A stretch of DNA of 13,402 bases from GWF2-43-63 sp035390965 (GTDB taxonomy: Bacteria; Bacteroidota; Bacteroidia; Bacteroidales; DTU049), in assembly GCA_035390965.1 (NCBI GenBank), contig DAOPKE010000073.1, positions 1 through 13,402 on the forward strand, given 5' to 3'. The position numbers and the translations under genes are program-made. The notes beneath the pieces were generated by a model. That model saw only the letters and a list, made by a program, of their open reading frames with translations. It was not told where the DNA came from and did not search any database. This document shows positions 1 through 7,309 of the stretch, piece after piece (position 1 is the stretch's first letter; every line of letters starts with the position of its first letter).

Positions 1-55
1 GCGTTCTTGCAAAAGTCCGTATTAAACCACGCAACTGTTCATAGCCGAGACCGTT

Positions 56-337
56 TTGGAGATGTGTGTATTGAAGTTGTCTGACGGGGCAGCCAAATAT
101 ACCGGCGACCTGATGCAGGAATTAAAGACGGCCCGTCTGCTGGTGGTGGAAGGAACCATCTATCCCTTGCTAAATCGGTTGAAAGATGAGGGATACCTCG
201 AGTATTACTGGGAGGAAAGTACAGGCGGACCGCCCAGGAAATATTACCGCTGCACCCACAAGGGCAGGGAATACCTGAGCATGTTGCGTCAGGGTTGGTA
301 TGAAATGGTAGAATCAGTAAATGCAATCATTAAATAA
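56..337 (+). CDS. PadR family transcriptional regulator, N-terminus uncertain
   Basis: This is a small winged-helix DNA-binding regulator. The core of the PadR fold is clear: the stretch VVEGTIYPLLNRLKDEGYLE (helix-turn-helix plus recognition helix) is followed by the wing motif EESTGGPPRKYY and a C-terminal helix ending in ESVNAIIK. The frame has no ATG where one is expected. The listed start is TTG at 56; ATG at 62 would cut into the first helix, and an in-frame stop lies at 23-25. At 93 residues it is shorter than the usual 105-115 for this subgroup, missing roughly the first ten residues. It ends 8 nt before the PspC-domain gene, a pairing common in Bacteroidota, where such a regulator is expected to control its membrane-protein neighbour (inference). 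The family call is solid. The start, and whether the gene is intact, are not. Confidence 0.82.
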   Translation: MEMCVLKLSDGAAKYTGDLMQELKTARLLVVEGTIYPLLNRLKDEGYLEYYWEESTGGPPRKYYRCTHKGREYLSMLRQGWYEMVESVNAIIK

Positions 338-345
338 AAAACAAA

Positions 346-1896
346 ATGAAAAAAAGTTTTTCGGTCAACATAGGGTATCGTCTCTTCAACATTGATGAAG
401 ATGCGTATGAACGATTGAACAAATATCTCGATTCCATCAAAGCTGGTCTTGATGCTGAAGGGGCCGATGAAGTAATTCGCGACATTGAGATCAGGATAGC
501 TGAATTGCTCAGTGAAAGAATCAATGTTTCTAAAGAAGTGATTGTGCTGGCGGATGTTGAATTTGTCATCAGCGAATTGGGCGAAGCGGAGCAGATTGGA
601 GATTTTTCGGATGAGCAAAAATCAAAACAGCAGACATCGAGAAACGAGCGACGTTTGTTCCGCGATCCGGATGACCGGATTTTGGGTGGTGTTTGTTCAG
701 GACTTGCCGGATTTTTCGATATTGACTCGCTGTGGGTACGCATTGCATTTGTGGTGTTATTTATGTTTGGTGGTTCGGGTTTGCTTATTTATCTGATTTT
801 GTGGCTGGTGGTTCCGGTGGCCGAAACCAGTGCGGAAAAGCTGCAGATGAAAGGTCGCAAAGTAAATGTAAATAATCTGAGTGATCGTGTTCGCGAAGAG
901 TTTGATCAGGTGCGTAATTCTTTCCGGAAGAAAAAAGGAAACACTCAGACGCAGGCGCACACTGCTAAAACAGGCGGCAGCATTGTTGAAAGCGATGCAT
1001 TTCAATCGCTTATGTATATTCTCGGGGCCATTGGGGGCTTCTTTCTGATTGCTTTTTCGCTGGCCATCCTGGCAGGATTTGCATTATCGTTTTTTGCCGA
1101 TATCAGCTATATGGTTCATAGTCACGATCTTGGCGTTTCGGCTTCTTTTTGCGATGCAATGTTTTTCATCACAACAAGCCGGTTTGTTGGTTGGATGAGT
1201 ATCGTTGCCTTTTTGTTATTTGTTTGTATTCCACTGATATCAATGCTGATATTCGGACTGAAACTGATTTTCCGGTTTCGCTTTCCAATGAAATGGTACA
1301 ACCGGATTGCATCATCGCTTTGGGGAATTTCGTTTGTTGCGCTTGCTGCTCTGACCATTTATCATGTGGTGTATTATTCAAATTCTGTCAATGAAAGTAA
1401 AACCATAATTATTCCCAAAACCAACAAAACCATTCAGTTATCGGTTGATGGAAAAACACCGGATGTTTTTAATTCAATTGGAAGTGCTGATACCCGTTGG
1501 TATTTCAGCGAAAATAATGGCAAGATGCAATTATTGTTGCAGACTGAACTTGAGATTGAGCCAGAGATGTACGACAGCAATATTCGTATTGTTGCCCACT
1601 TACGCAATGCCGGTGATCTGACAACGCTGGCATACAGCGATTGGGTGCCAATGGTGCAGGATTCATCTCAAATCATTATTCCAGAATGGCTGCCGTCGGG
1701 GCAGGGCAGTTTCCATATCAGCGAAGTGGAAGTTTATATTCCGGTTGGAACACAAATTTCGTTAACACCTGAAACAAGACAATTGTTGAATGCTCAAAAT
1801 GAACTCGACAATGTTTTGATGACCTACAGTGATTTTGTAATGACATCTGATGGCTTGCGGCCAGCATTGCAGGCGGTGGAACCCGTTGTGAAATAA
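346..1896 (+). CDS. PspC domain-containing membrane protein
   Basis: This 516-residue protein has a cytoplasmic helical N-terminus (about 1-100, with MKKSFSVNIGYRLF and a conserved acidic helical segment). A PspC domain follows at about 102-160 (RRLFRDPDDRILGGVCSGLA, then a hydrophobic segment ending LWLVVPVAE). Further membrane segments lie near 221-250, 280-307 and 322-343, and a soluble beta-rich C-terminal part of about 165 residues probably faces the periplasm. PspC family proteins belong to envelope-stress responses. In Bacteroidota they usually appear in this long form next to a PadR regulator, as here, with only 8 nt between the genes. The ATG at 346 fits the conserved family N-terminus. 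The exact function of the C-terminal domain is unknown. A hairpin at 1928-1971 may end its transcript. Confidence 0.9.
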   Translation: MKKSFSVNIGYRLFNIDEDAYERLNKYLDSIKAGLDAEGADEVIRDIEIRIAELLSERINVSKEVIVLADVEFVISELGEAEQIGDFSDEQKSKQQTSRNERRLFRDPDDRILGGVCSGLAGFFDIDSLWVRIAFVVLFMFGGSGLLIYLILWLVVPVAETSAEKLQMKGRKVNVNNLSDRVREEFDQVRNSFRKKKGNTQTQAHTAKTGGSIVESDAFQSLMYILGAIGGFFLIAFSLAILAGFALSFFADISYMVHSHDLGVSASFCDAMFFITTSRFVGWMSIVAFLLFVCIPLISMLIFGLKLIFRFRFPMKWYNRIASSLWGISFVALAALTIYHVVYYSNSVNESKTIIIPKTNKTIQLSVDGKTPDVFNSIGSADTRWYFSENNGKMQLLLQTELEIEPEMYDSNIRIVAHLRNAGDLTTLAYSDWVPMVQDSSQIIIPEWLPSGQGSFHISEVEVYIPVGTQISLTPETRQLLNAQNELDNVLMTYSDFVMTSDGLRPALQAVEPVVK

Positions 1897-1915
1897 TTTT
1901 GAAACAACAATGTTA

Positions 1916-1971
1916 GTAAAATCACTGGTAAAATCACTGGCGCGATTTGTAATCCGTGCCAGTGATTTTAC
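1916..1971. repeat. Direct plus inverted 12-14 nt repeat forming a hairpin
   Basis: The 12-mer GTAAAATCACTG occurs twice in tandem (1916-1927 and 1928-1939). Its second copy, extended to GTAAAATCACTGGC (1928-1941), is perfectly complemented by GCCAGTGATTTTAC at 1958-1971, leaving a 16-nt loop. The result is a perfect 14-bp stem with a spare left arm. It lies between the stop of the PspC gene (1896) and the start of the PhnP-like gene (1994), directly upstream of a TAnnTTTG box. It could be a terminator, although no clean T-run follows at once, or an operator or attenuator-like switch in which the two left arms compete for the right arm. Confidence 0.75.
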
Positions 1972-1978
1972 ATTTTGC

Positions 1979-1986
1979 TATCTTTG
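1979..1986 (+). promoter_or_regulatory. Bacteroidota -7 promoter element (TATCTTTG)
   Basis: TATCTTTG matches the Bacteroidota sigma-A -7 consensus TAnnTTTG. I see no TTTG about 18-20 nt upstream, where the repeat hairpin sits instead, so the -33 element is weak or absent. The box ends only 7 nt before the ATG at 1994, which would give an mRNA with almost no 5' leader. Confidence 0.5.
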
Positions 1987-1993
1987 CTTTGTA

Positions 1994-2761
1994 ATGCCAA
2001 ACAAAATCACTTTTCTCGGAACCGGCACATCGACCGGTGTACCAGTGCTCACATGTGAGTGCGAAGTTTGTCGCTCTGATAATCCTATGGATAAGAGACT
2101 CAGAACATCGGCCTATATTGAGTGCAATGGTTTGCGGCTGATCATCGATTGCGGGCCTGATTTCCGTCAGCAGCTTCTGACAAACAACATCCGGGATTTT
2201 GATGCAGTTCTTCTTACGCATGGTCATCGCGATCATATAGCCGGGCTCGACGACATCAGGGCATTCAATTATATCCGCGGTAAAACCATTGACATGTATG
2301 CCAATCAGGATACCGTGGAATCAGTCAAAACGGAATTTCCATACATTTTCAATCCTGGCGATTATCTGGGTGCACCCAAAATCAATCTGGCAGTGGTTGA
2401 TGACCATCCGTTTGAAATAAAAGGTCTGCCCGTCATTCCGATTCCTGTCATGCATGGCGATGCTTCCATTCTTGGATACCGCATCGGCAATATGGTGTAC
2501 ATAACCGATGCCAGTTTTATACCGGAGTCATCGATGGATTTGATAAAAGATGCAGATTTGCTGGTATTGAATGCTTTGAGAAAGAAAAAACATCCGTCTC
2601 ATTTCTCTTTGGATGAAGCATTGGAACATATTGAAAAGCTGAGGCCCAAAGCGGCTTATCTGACACATATCAGTCATTTTTTAGGTTTACACACAGAAGT
2701 TCAGCCAAAACTGCCGGCAGGCGTTTTTCTTGCATATGATGGTCTGACTGTGGAATGTTGA
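1994..2761 (+). CDS. PhnP-like MBL-fold metallo-hydrolase (phosphodiesterase)
   Basis: This 255-residue metallo-beta-lactamase-fold hydrolase has the metal-binding signature THGHRDH (His76, His78, Asp80, His81), plus His154, Asp172 and His225 as likely further ligands of the di-metal site. A cysteine cluster CECEVC (Cys21, Cys23, Cys26), together with His228 in THISH, matches the structural zinc site known from PhnP, a cyclic-phosphate/phosphodiester hydrolase. Family knowledge therefore suggests a cytoplasmic phosphodiesterase. The true substrate here is unknown, because there is no phosphonate (phn) cluster nearby. I chose ATG 1994 (MPNKITFLGTGTSTGVP) because that is where the fold begins. 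The open frame extends to 1910, but that stretch runs through the repeat hairpin and promoter box and encodes nothing recognisable. Confidence 0.88.
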   Translation: MPNKITFLGTGTSTGVPVLTCECEVCRSDNPMDKRLRTSAYIECNGLRLIIDCGPDFRQQLLTNNIRDFDAVLLTHGHRDHIAGLDDIRAFNYIRGKTIDMYANQDTVESVKTEFPYIFNPGDYLGAPKINLAVVDDHPFEIKGLPVIPIPVMHGDASILGYRIGNMVYITDASFIPESSMDLIKDADLLVLNALRKKKHPSHFSLDEALEHIEKLRPKAAYLTHISHFLGLHTEVQPKLPAGVFLAYDGLTVEC

Positions 2762-2779
2762 TATTGTGAGCAAAGGGTT

Positions 2780-2809
2780 TTTGTGTAATTGAATTTTCTA
2801 TTACATTTG
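2780..2809 (+). promoter_or_regulatory. Near-consensus Bacteroidota promoter
   Basis: A TTTG (-33 element) at 2780-2783 is followed after 18 nt by TACATTTG (2802-2809), matching the -7 consensus TAnnTTTG. The lipoprotein ATG at 2826 follows 16 nt later. This is the best complete promoter in the window. It probably drives the 2826 gene and, through a 22-nt gap with no terminator, the next lipoprotein as well. Confidence 0.72.
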
Positions 2810-2825
2810 CAAAAAATTCAGGAAT

Positions 2826-3233
2826 ATGAAAAAACTATTACTCCCGTTGATTGTAATCATGTTGGTATTTACGGGTTGCTATTACGAAGAAGGCCCCATT
2901 ATCAGTCTGCGTACACCCGAAAACCGGCTGGTGAATAAGTGGAAATATGAAAAGTTTTCACTGAATGGTCAGGATCAGATGCAGCATTATCAAAGCAGTT
3001 GGATTCAGTTTAACAGTGATAATACCGCTATGTTTTACGAAGACACGTCATATTCATATACCGCTGCCTGGGAATTTTCGGATGATTTTAAAACCTTGTA
3101 TCTGAATTGTTCAGATGATTCGCTCAATACCTGGGAAATTGATTACAATATTCTCAAATTGCGTGATAAAGAATTGTGGATGGAAAGTGACATGGGGTCA
3201 ATAACGATGTATATTGAGCTTTCTGAATACTGA
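2826..3233 (+). CDS. Small hypothetical lipoprotein (lipocalin-like size)
   Basis: This 135-residue protein has a lipoprotein signal peptide: a lysine start, a hydrophobic core and the lipobox VFTGC with the lipidated Cys18. The mature N-terminus is CYYEEG. The acidic pair at +4/+5 is compatible with a Bacteroidota surface-export signal, though this is weak evidence. The mature part of about 118 residues is rich in aromatic and polar residues with alternating beta-like stretches (NRLVNKWKYEKFSLNG, WIQFNSDNTAMFYEDTSYS, AAWEFSDDFKTLYL, LWMESDMG). That pattern is typical of the small lipocalin-like beta-barrel lipoproteins of Bacteroidota, with WK near the first strand. I do not recognise a specific family. 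It sits 22 nt upstream of a second lipoprotein and probably shares its transcript. Confidence 0.8.
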   Translation: MKKLLLPLIVIMLVFTGCYYEEGPIISLRTPENRLVNKWKYEKFSLNGQDQMQHYQSSWIQFNSDNTAMFYEDTSYSYTAAWEFSDDFKTLYLNCSDDSLNTWEIDYNILKLRDKELWMESDMGSITMYIELSEY

Positions 3234-3255
3234 GAAACCTAACCTAAAAACCTAT

Positions 3256-3918
3256 ATGAAACATTTCGCATCTGTTATGGCAATGGCTTTTGTTGCTTTC
3301 ATCCTGATCTCCTGCGGGGGAAAAGAAAGCAAAACAACGGATCAGACCGACACTACTAAAACCGAAGAAAAAGTAGCATCTGGCAATCCGGATCAGATTT
3401 ATGGTGTTGAGAAAGGCATGATTGAATACAAAATGGTTACAATGGGCATGCCCACTACCATGACCCAGTATTGGGATGAATACGGAAAGAAATCTTACAC
3501 ACAGAGTTCCATGGAAATGATGGGTGTTACCACCATCACCCATATGCTGAATGATGGAGAGTTTATTTATAGTTGGGATGCTACAACAAAAGAAGGAACG
3601 AAGGCAAAAGTCGGCAAGTCGCAAAATCTGAATTACAATGACATGTCGGAGGAAATGATGGCGAAGTATCATATGACCAAAGAAGGGACAGAAGAAGTGA
3701 ATGGCAAAACATGTGATGTTTATAAAATGGAAATGGAAGGGACCAAGTCCAAAACATGGGTATGGAAGGGAATTGCCATTAAAACAGAAACCATGGCTAT
3801 GGGAATGACTGTTACCACAGAGATGACTAAATTGGAAGAGGGCGCTGATGCTCCTGAAGGTGCATTTGAAGTACCGGCTGGTATTAAATTCAATGAAATT
3901 TCGGCTCCAGCCAGATAA
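3256..3918 (+). CDS. Methionine-rich lipoprotein, DUF4412-like
   Basis: This 220-residue lipoprotein has a signal peptide (MKHFASVMAMAFVAFILISC) and lipidated Cys20. A Thr/Lys/Glu/Asp-rich linker (about 21-45) follows, then a domain beginning near GMIEYKMVTMGMP that alternates short beta strands. The layout resembles the LolA/DUF4412-type periplasmic domains seen in Bacteroidota (moderate confidence). The mature part is notably rich in methionine, with 19 by my count in about 200 residues, often as MxM, MxxM or MM (TMGMP, MEMMG, MSEEMM, METM-like runs, TMAMGM). ATG 3256 is chosen because the signal peptide starts there. The frame is open from an ATG at 3214, but that overlaps the previous gene and would put 14 polar residues before the signal peptide. 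A terminator follows at 3936-3959. Confidence 0.83.
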   Translation: MKHFASVMAMAFVAFILISCGGKESKTTDQTDTTKTEEKVASGNPDQIYGVEKGMIEYKMVTMGMPTTMTQYWDEYGKKSYTQSSMEMMGVTTITHMLNDGEFIYSWDATTKEGTKAKVGKSQNLNYNDMSEEMMAKYHMTKEGTEEVNGKTCDVYKMEMEGTKSKTWVWKGIAIKTETMAMGMTVTTEMTKLEEGADAPEGAFEVPAGIKFNEISAPAR

Positions 3919-3935
3919 AGAGAATCTTTTTCGTT

Positions 3936-3959
3936 AAGCTGCCTTTGGCAGCTTTTTTT
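3936..3959 (+). terminator. Rho-independent terminator after the lipoprotein genes
   Basis: The perfect 8-bp stem AAGCTGCC (3936-3943) / GGCAGCTT (3947-3954) has a TTT loop and a run of T through 3959. It lies 17 nt after the stop codon at 3918 and isolates the lipoprotein genes from dnaK. Confidence 0.88.
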
Positions 3960-4079
3960 ATGCCATTTTGACACATTTTTGAACAGTTTAATGCTTCAAA
4001 CTGACCAAATTGAAGTATTTTATGACAGAAACCCCTTTGGTATTAAAGTTGAGATGCCGCCGACGATAAAATTTGAAAA

Positions 4080-5993
4080 ATGGGAAAAATAATAGGAATT
4101 GACTTAGGAACCACCAATTCATGTGTGGCAGTCATGGAAGGCAGTGAACCGATTGTCATTGCCAATAGCGAAGGAAAGCGAACAACACCGAGTATGGTGG
4201 CCTTTACCGACAATGGTGAACGTAAGGTTGGTGATCCGGCCAAGCGTCAGGCCATAACCAATCCAACGCGTACTGTATATTCCATCAAGCGTTTTATGGG
4301 TGAAACCTTTGACCGTGTTGGAAAAGAGATTGCACGTGTGCCATACAAGGTGGAACGAGGCCCCAATAATACTCCGCGGGTACTGATCGACGATCGTCAA
4401 TATACGCCGCAGGAAATTTCGGCCATGGTGCTTCAGAAAATGAAAAAAACCGCCGAAGATTATCTCGGTATCGAAGTTACTGAAGCCGTTATTACTGTTC
4501 CGGCCTATTTCAATGATTCCCAACGTCAGGCAACCAAAGAAGCCGGTGAAATTGCCGGACTCACTGTGCGCCGTATCATCAATGAGCCGACGGCTGCTGC
4601 ACTTGCCTATGGGCTGGATAAGAAAAACAGAGATATTAAAATCGCCGTATTTGATCTTGGTGGAGGTACTTTTGATATTTCAATACTTGAATTGGGTGAC
4701 GGTGTTTTTGAAGTAAAATCAACCAATGGGGATACTCATCTGGGTGGAGATGATTTTGATCAACGCATTATTGAATGGTTGGCCGAGGAGTTTAAAAAGG
4801 ATGAAGGTCTTGACCTCCGTAAAGATCCAATGGCGCTTCAGCGTTTGAAAGAAGCAGCTGAAAGAGCAAAAATCGAGCTCTCGTCAAGTGCGCAAACCGA
4901 AATCAATCTTCCGTATATCATGCCGGTTGACGGTATGCCCAAACACCTTGTAAAGACTTTAACACGTGCCAGATTTGAACAACTTATCGACGACCTTGTT
5001 AAAGCTACCATTGAACCTTGTCGCAAGGCCTTGTCTGATGCCAATATGAAAAATACCGATATTGACGAAGTGATTCTGGTCGGTGGATCAACGCGTATCC
5101 CAGTTATACAGCAGGTTGTTGAGGAATTTTTTGGCAAAAAACCTTCCAAAGGCGTTAATCCGGATGAAGTTGTGGCTGTTGGTGCGGGAATTCAGGGTGC
5201 AGTGCTCACCGGCGAAGTGAAAGATGTGCTTCTGCTCGATGTAACTCCTTTGTCGCTTGGAATTGAAACACTTGGTGGCGTAATGACCAAACTTATTGAG
5301 TCCAATACCACCATTCCTACCAAAAAAGCTGAAACATTTTCAACTGCTGCCGATAGCCAGACATCGGTTGAGATTCATATACTTCAGGGCGAGCGTCCCA
5401 TGGCCAATCAAAACAAAAGCATTGGTCGTTTCCACCTCGATGGAATTCCGCCTGCACCACGTGGTGTCCCGCAAATCGAAGTTACTTTTGATATCGATGC
5501 CAATGGCATTCTGAATGTGTCGGCTAAGGATAAAGCTACCGGCAAATCGCAGCAGATTCGTATTGAAGCCAGCAGTGGATTGACCGATGATGAAATCAAA
5601 AAGATGAAAGCTGAAGCCGATGCCAATGCCGATGCCGATAAAAAGGAACGTGAGCGTATCGATAAAATCAATCAGGCCGATAGCATGGTTTTCAATACCG
5701 AAAAACAACTAAAAGAATACGGAGAAAAAATCCCGGCTGATAAAAAATCGGAGATTGAAACAGCGCTTACAGAACTGAAAGAGGCACATAAGGCGCAGAA
5801 TATCGAAGCCATTGATGCTGCTACCGCCAGATTGAATACGGCATGGCAGGCCGCCAGCGAAGAAATGTACAAAAATACCGGGCCTCAGGGCGGACCCGAA
5901 GCTGGTGCTGATCCGGGAGCTCAGAAGCAGCAACAAAATTCCGGCAGCGATGAAGTGACCGATGTTGATTTTGAAGAAGTGAAGGACAAATAA
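4080..5993 (+). CDS. dnaK: Molecular chaperone DnaK (Hsp70)
   Basis: This is a full-length 637-residue Hsp70. It binds unfolded polypeptides in the cytoplasm in an ATP-driven cycle with DnaJ and GrpE. The nucleotide-binding domain shows GIDLGTTNS (6-14), VPAYFNDSQRQATKEAG (near 139), DLGGGTFDIS (from Asp192) and LVGGSTRIP (near 331). The interdomain linker and start of the substrate domain follow (DVLLLDVTPLSLG, from 387), then a helical lid and a disordered Gly/Gln-rich tail ending DVDFEEVKDK. Length and motifs are those of a normal functional DnaK. The gene stands alone between a terminator at 3936-3959 and one at 6021-6054, with no grpE or dnaJ beside it. The upstream stretch (3960-4079) holds no CIRCE-like inverted repeat and no convincing TAnnTTTG box that I can see. 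Confidence 0.98.
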   Translation: MGKIIGIDLGTTNSCVAVMEGSEPIVIANSEGKRTTPSMVAFTDNGERKVGDPAKRQAITNPTRTVYSIKRFMGETFDRVGKEIARVPYKVERGPNNTPRVLIDDRQYTPQEISAMVLQKMKKTAEDYLGIEVTEAVITVPAYFNDSQRQATKEAGEIAGLTVRRIINEPTAAALAYGLDKKNRDIKIAVFDLGGGTFDISILELGDGVFEVKSTNGDTHLGGDDFDQRIIEWLAEEFKKDEGLDLRKDPMALQRLKEAAERAKIELSSSAQTEINLPYIMPVDGMPKHLVKTLTRARFEQLIDDLVKATIEPCRKALSDANMKNTDIDEVILVGGSTRIPVIQQVVEEFFGKKPSKGVNPDEVVAVGAGIQGAVLTGEVKDVLLLDVTPLSLGIETLGGVMTKLIESNTTIPTKKAETFSTAADSQTSVEIHILQGERPMANQNKSIGRFHLDGIPPAPRGVPQIEVTFDIDANGILNVSAKDKATGKSQQIRIEASSGLTDDEIKKMKAEADANADADKKERERIDKINQADSMVFNTEKQLKEYGEKIPADKKSEIETALTELKEAHKAQNIEAIDAATARLNTAWQAASEEMYKNTGPQGGPEAGADPGAQKQQQNSGSDEVTDVDFEEVKDK

Positions 5994-6020
5994 ACAACTG
6001 TCTGAATCTATATCAATATG

Positions 6021-6054
6021 CCGGCATTGTGATTGAACATGATGCCGGTTTTTT
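6021..6054 (+). terminator. Rho-independent terminator of dnaK
   Basis: The stem CCGGCAT (6021-6027) / ATGCCGG (6042-6048) is closed by a loop of 14 nt that can partly extend the pairing. It is followed by TTTTTT (6049-6054). It begins 27 nt after the dnaK stop. Confidence 0.83.
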
Positions 6055-6068
6055 CTGTCTTTTTTTCC

Positions 6069-6076
6069 TAACTTTG
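6069..6076 (+). promoter_or_regulatory. Bacteroidota -7 element (TAACTTTG) of the glycan pair
   Basis: TAACTTTG matches TAnnTTTG and lies 18 nt upstream of the ATG at 6095. It is just beyond the dnaK terminator, so the aminotransferase/sugar transferase pair probably has its own promoter. The region where a -33 TTTG should lie is the T-rich tail of the terminator and shows no clear match. Confidence 0.5.
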
Positions 6077-6094
6077 TGTTTTAAAGCTATAGCA

Positions 6095-7309
6095 ATGATT
6101 CCTTTTGCTCCTCCCAGAATAGATCAGAAAATTATTGATGCCGTCAATGAAGTTCTTCGATCAGGATGGATTACCACAGGTCCACGTACCAGAGAATTTG
6201 AATCCATGTTAAAAGATTATGCCGGTTGTTCAGAAGTATTATGCATCAATAGTGCTTCGGCCGGTCTTGAACTGATTTTGCGATGGTTCGGCGTTGGTCC
6301 CGGTGATGAAGTGATTTTACCTGCATATACTTATGCTGCCACAGCCAATGTTGTTATTCACTGTGGCGCAACACCTGTTTTTAGCGACAGCAGCCCTGTT
6401 GATTTTAATATTACTGTTGATGAAATAAGAAAAAATATCACTGCGGCTACAAAAGTGATTGTACCGGTCGATTTGGCCGGATTTCCCTGTGATTATTATG
6501 CAATCAACAATCTTGTTGATGATCCTGATGTGAGTAGCTTGTTTTCACCAGACACAGATAATCAGAAGAAACTGGGTCGGATTCTGGTTTTGTCCGATGC
6601 TGCACATAGTATTGGTGCTACTTATAAAGGAAAAAGAACAGGCGCATTGACCGATATTTCTGTTTATTCTTTTCATGCCGTAAAAAACCTGACTACTGCT
6701 GAAGGTGGTGCTATCTGCCTGAATATGAAAGCTCCTTTTGAAAACAATCTTATCAAACAGGACTTGATGCTTAAATCACTTCATGGTCAGAATAAGGATG
6801 CGCAGGCCAAGCTGATTCCCGGAAACTGGAAATATGATATTATTGAACCGGGATACAAATGTAATATGACGGATATACAGGCCGCCATTGGGATCGTTGA
6901 GCTGAAGCGTTATGACAGTGATATGCTTGCACGTCGCAGATTGATTTTCAGCATGTATGCCCAATTGCTTCAAAACCATCCCAGAGTTCAGTTGCCTGTT
7001 TATAAAACGGATGTGGCTGAGTCGTCATATCATGTGTTTTTGCTTAGGATTAAAGGCATTACTGAACAGCAGCGCGATGACCTTATACAGGAAATATTCC
7101 GAAGAGAAGTTGCTGTAAATGTTCATTTCACGCCGTTGCCTCTGATGACTTATTATAAAAATGCCGGTTACAACATCAATGATTATCCGGTTGCCTATGA
7201 TAATTTTTCGCGAGAAATTTCTTTGCCGGTTTATTATGATTTGAGCAACGAACAGGTACAGACTGTTGCCAAAACGGTTATTGATTCTATCAATTCAATC
7301 TGTCCATGA
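6095..7309 (+). CDS. DegT/DnrJ/EryC1/StrS family sugar aminotransferase
   Basis: This 404-residue PLP-dependent enzyme of the DegT family transfers an amino group to a keto-sugar nucleotide for cell-surface glycan synthesis. It shows the family opening (IPFAPPRIDQKI, then LRSGWITTGPRTREFE), the NSASAGLELIL turn, YTYAATANVV, the cofactor aspartate in SDAAHSIGA (Asp168), and the PLP Schiff-base lysine in SFHAVKNLTTAEGGA (Lys197). YKCNMTDIQAAIGIVEL and HVFLLRI follow further on. A roughly 25-residue insertion between VPVDLAGFPCDY and LGRILVL is tolerated in this family. ATG 6095 is chosen because the family N-terminus begins there. The frame opens earlier (6029), but that part overlaps the dnaK terminator and the promoter box. 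Its stop overlaps the next start by 4 nt, so translation is probably coupled. The exact sugar is not readable from sequence. The PglC-like partner hints at a bacillosamine-type or 4-amino sugar (inference). Confidence 0.92.
   Translation: MIPFAPPRIDQKIIDAVNEVLRSGWITTGPRTREFESMLKDYAGCSEVLCINSASAGLELILRWFGVGPGDEVILPAYTYAATANVVIHCGATPVFSDSSPVDFNITVDEIRKNITAATKVIVPVDLAGFPCDYYAINNLVDDPDVSSLFSPDTDNQKKLGRILVLSDAAHSIGATYKGKRTGALTDISVYSFHAVKNLTTAEGGAICLNMKAPFENNLIKQDLMLKSLHGQNKDAQAKLIPGNWKYDIIEPGYKCNMTDIQAAIGIVELKRYDSDMLARRRLIFSMYAQLLQNHPRVQLPVYKTDVAESSYHVFLLRIKGITEQQRDDLIQEIFRREVAVNVHFTPLPLMTYYKNAGYNINDYPVAYDNFSREISLPVYYDLSNEQVQTVAKTVIDSINSICP

Noticed and set aside
3244..3672. 142-codon open frame on the minus strand
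   Set aside because: It is fully antisense to the methionine-rich lipoprotein. Its His/Phe/Ile-rich composition mirrors the ATG-rich coding strand, and it has no recognisable motif.
3968..3996. TTGACA plus TAATGC as a dnaK promoter
   Set aside because: The second element is a poor match to both sigma-70 and the Bacteroidota -7 box. TTTG at 3967-3970 has no TAnnTTTG partner at the right distance.
5595..5645. Repeated GATGCC units inside dnaK
   Set aside because: They encode an Asp/Ala-rich stretch in the lid region where other DnaK proteins also have Ala/Glu/Asp-rich helix. This is normal variation rather than a functional repeat.
6018..6027. Palindrome ATGCCGGCAT as a possible operator
   Set aside because: It is the left arm of the dnaK terminator, and its self-complementarity follows from the arm sequence.
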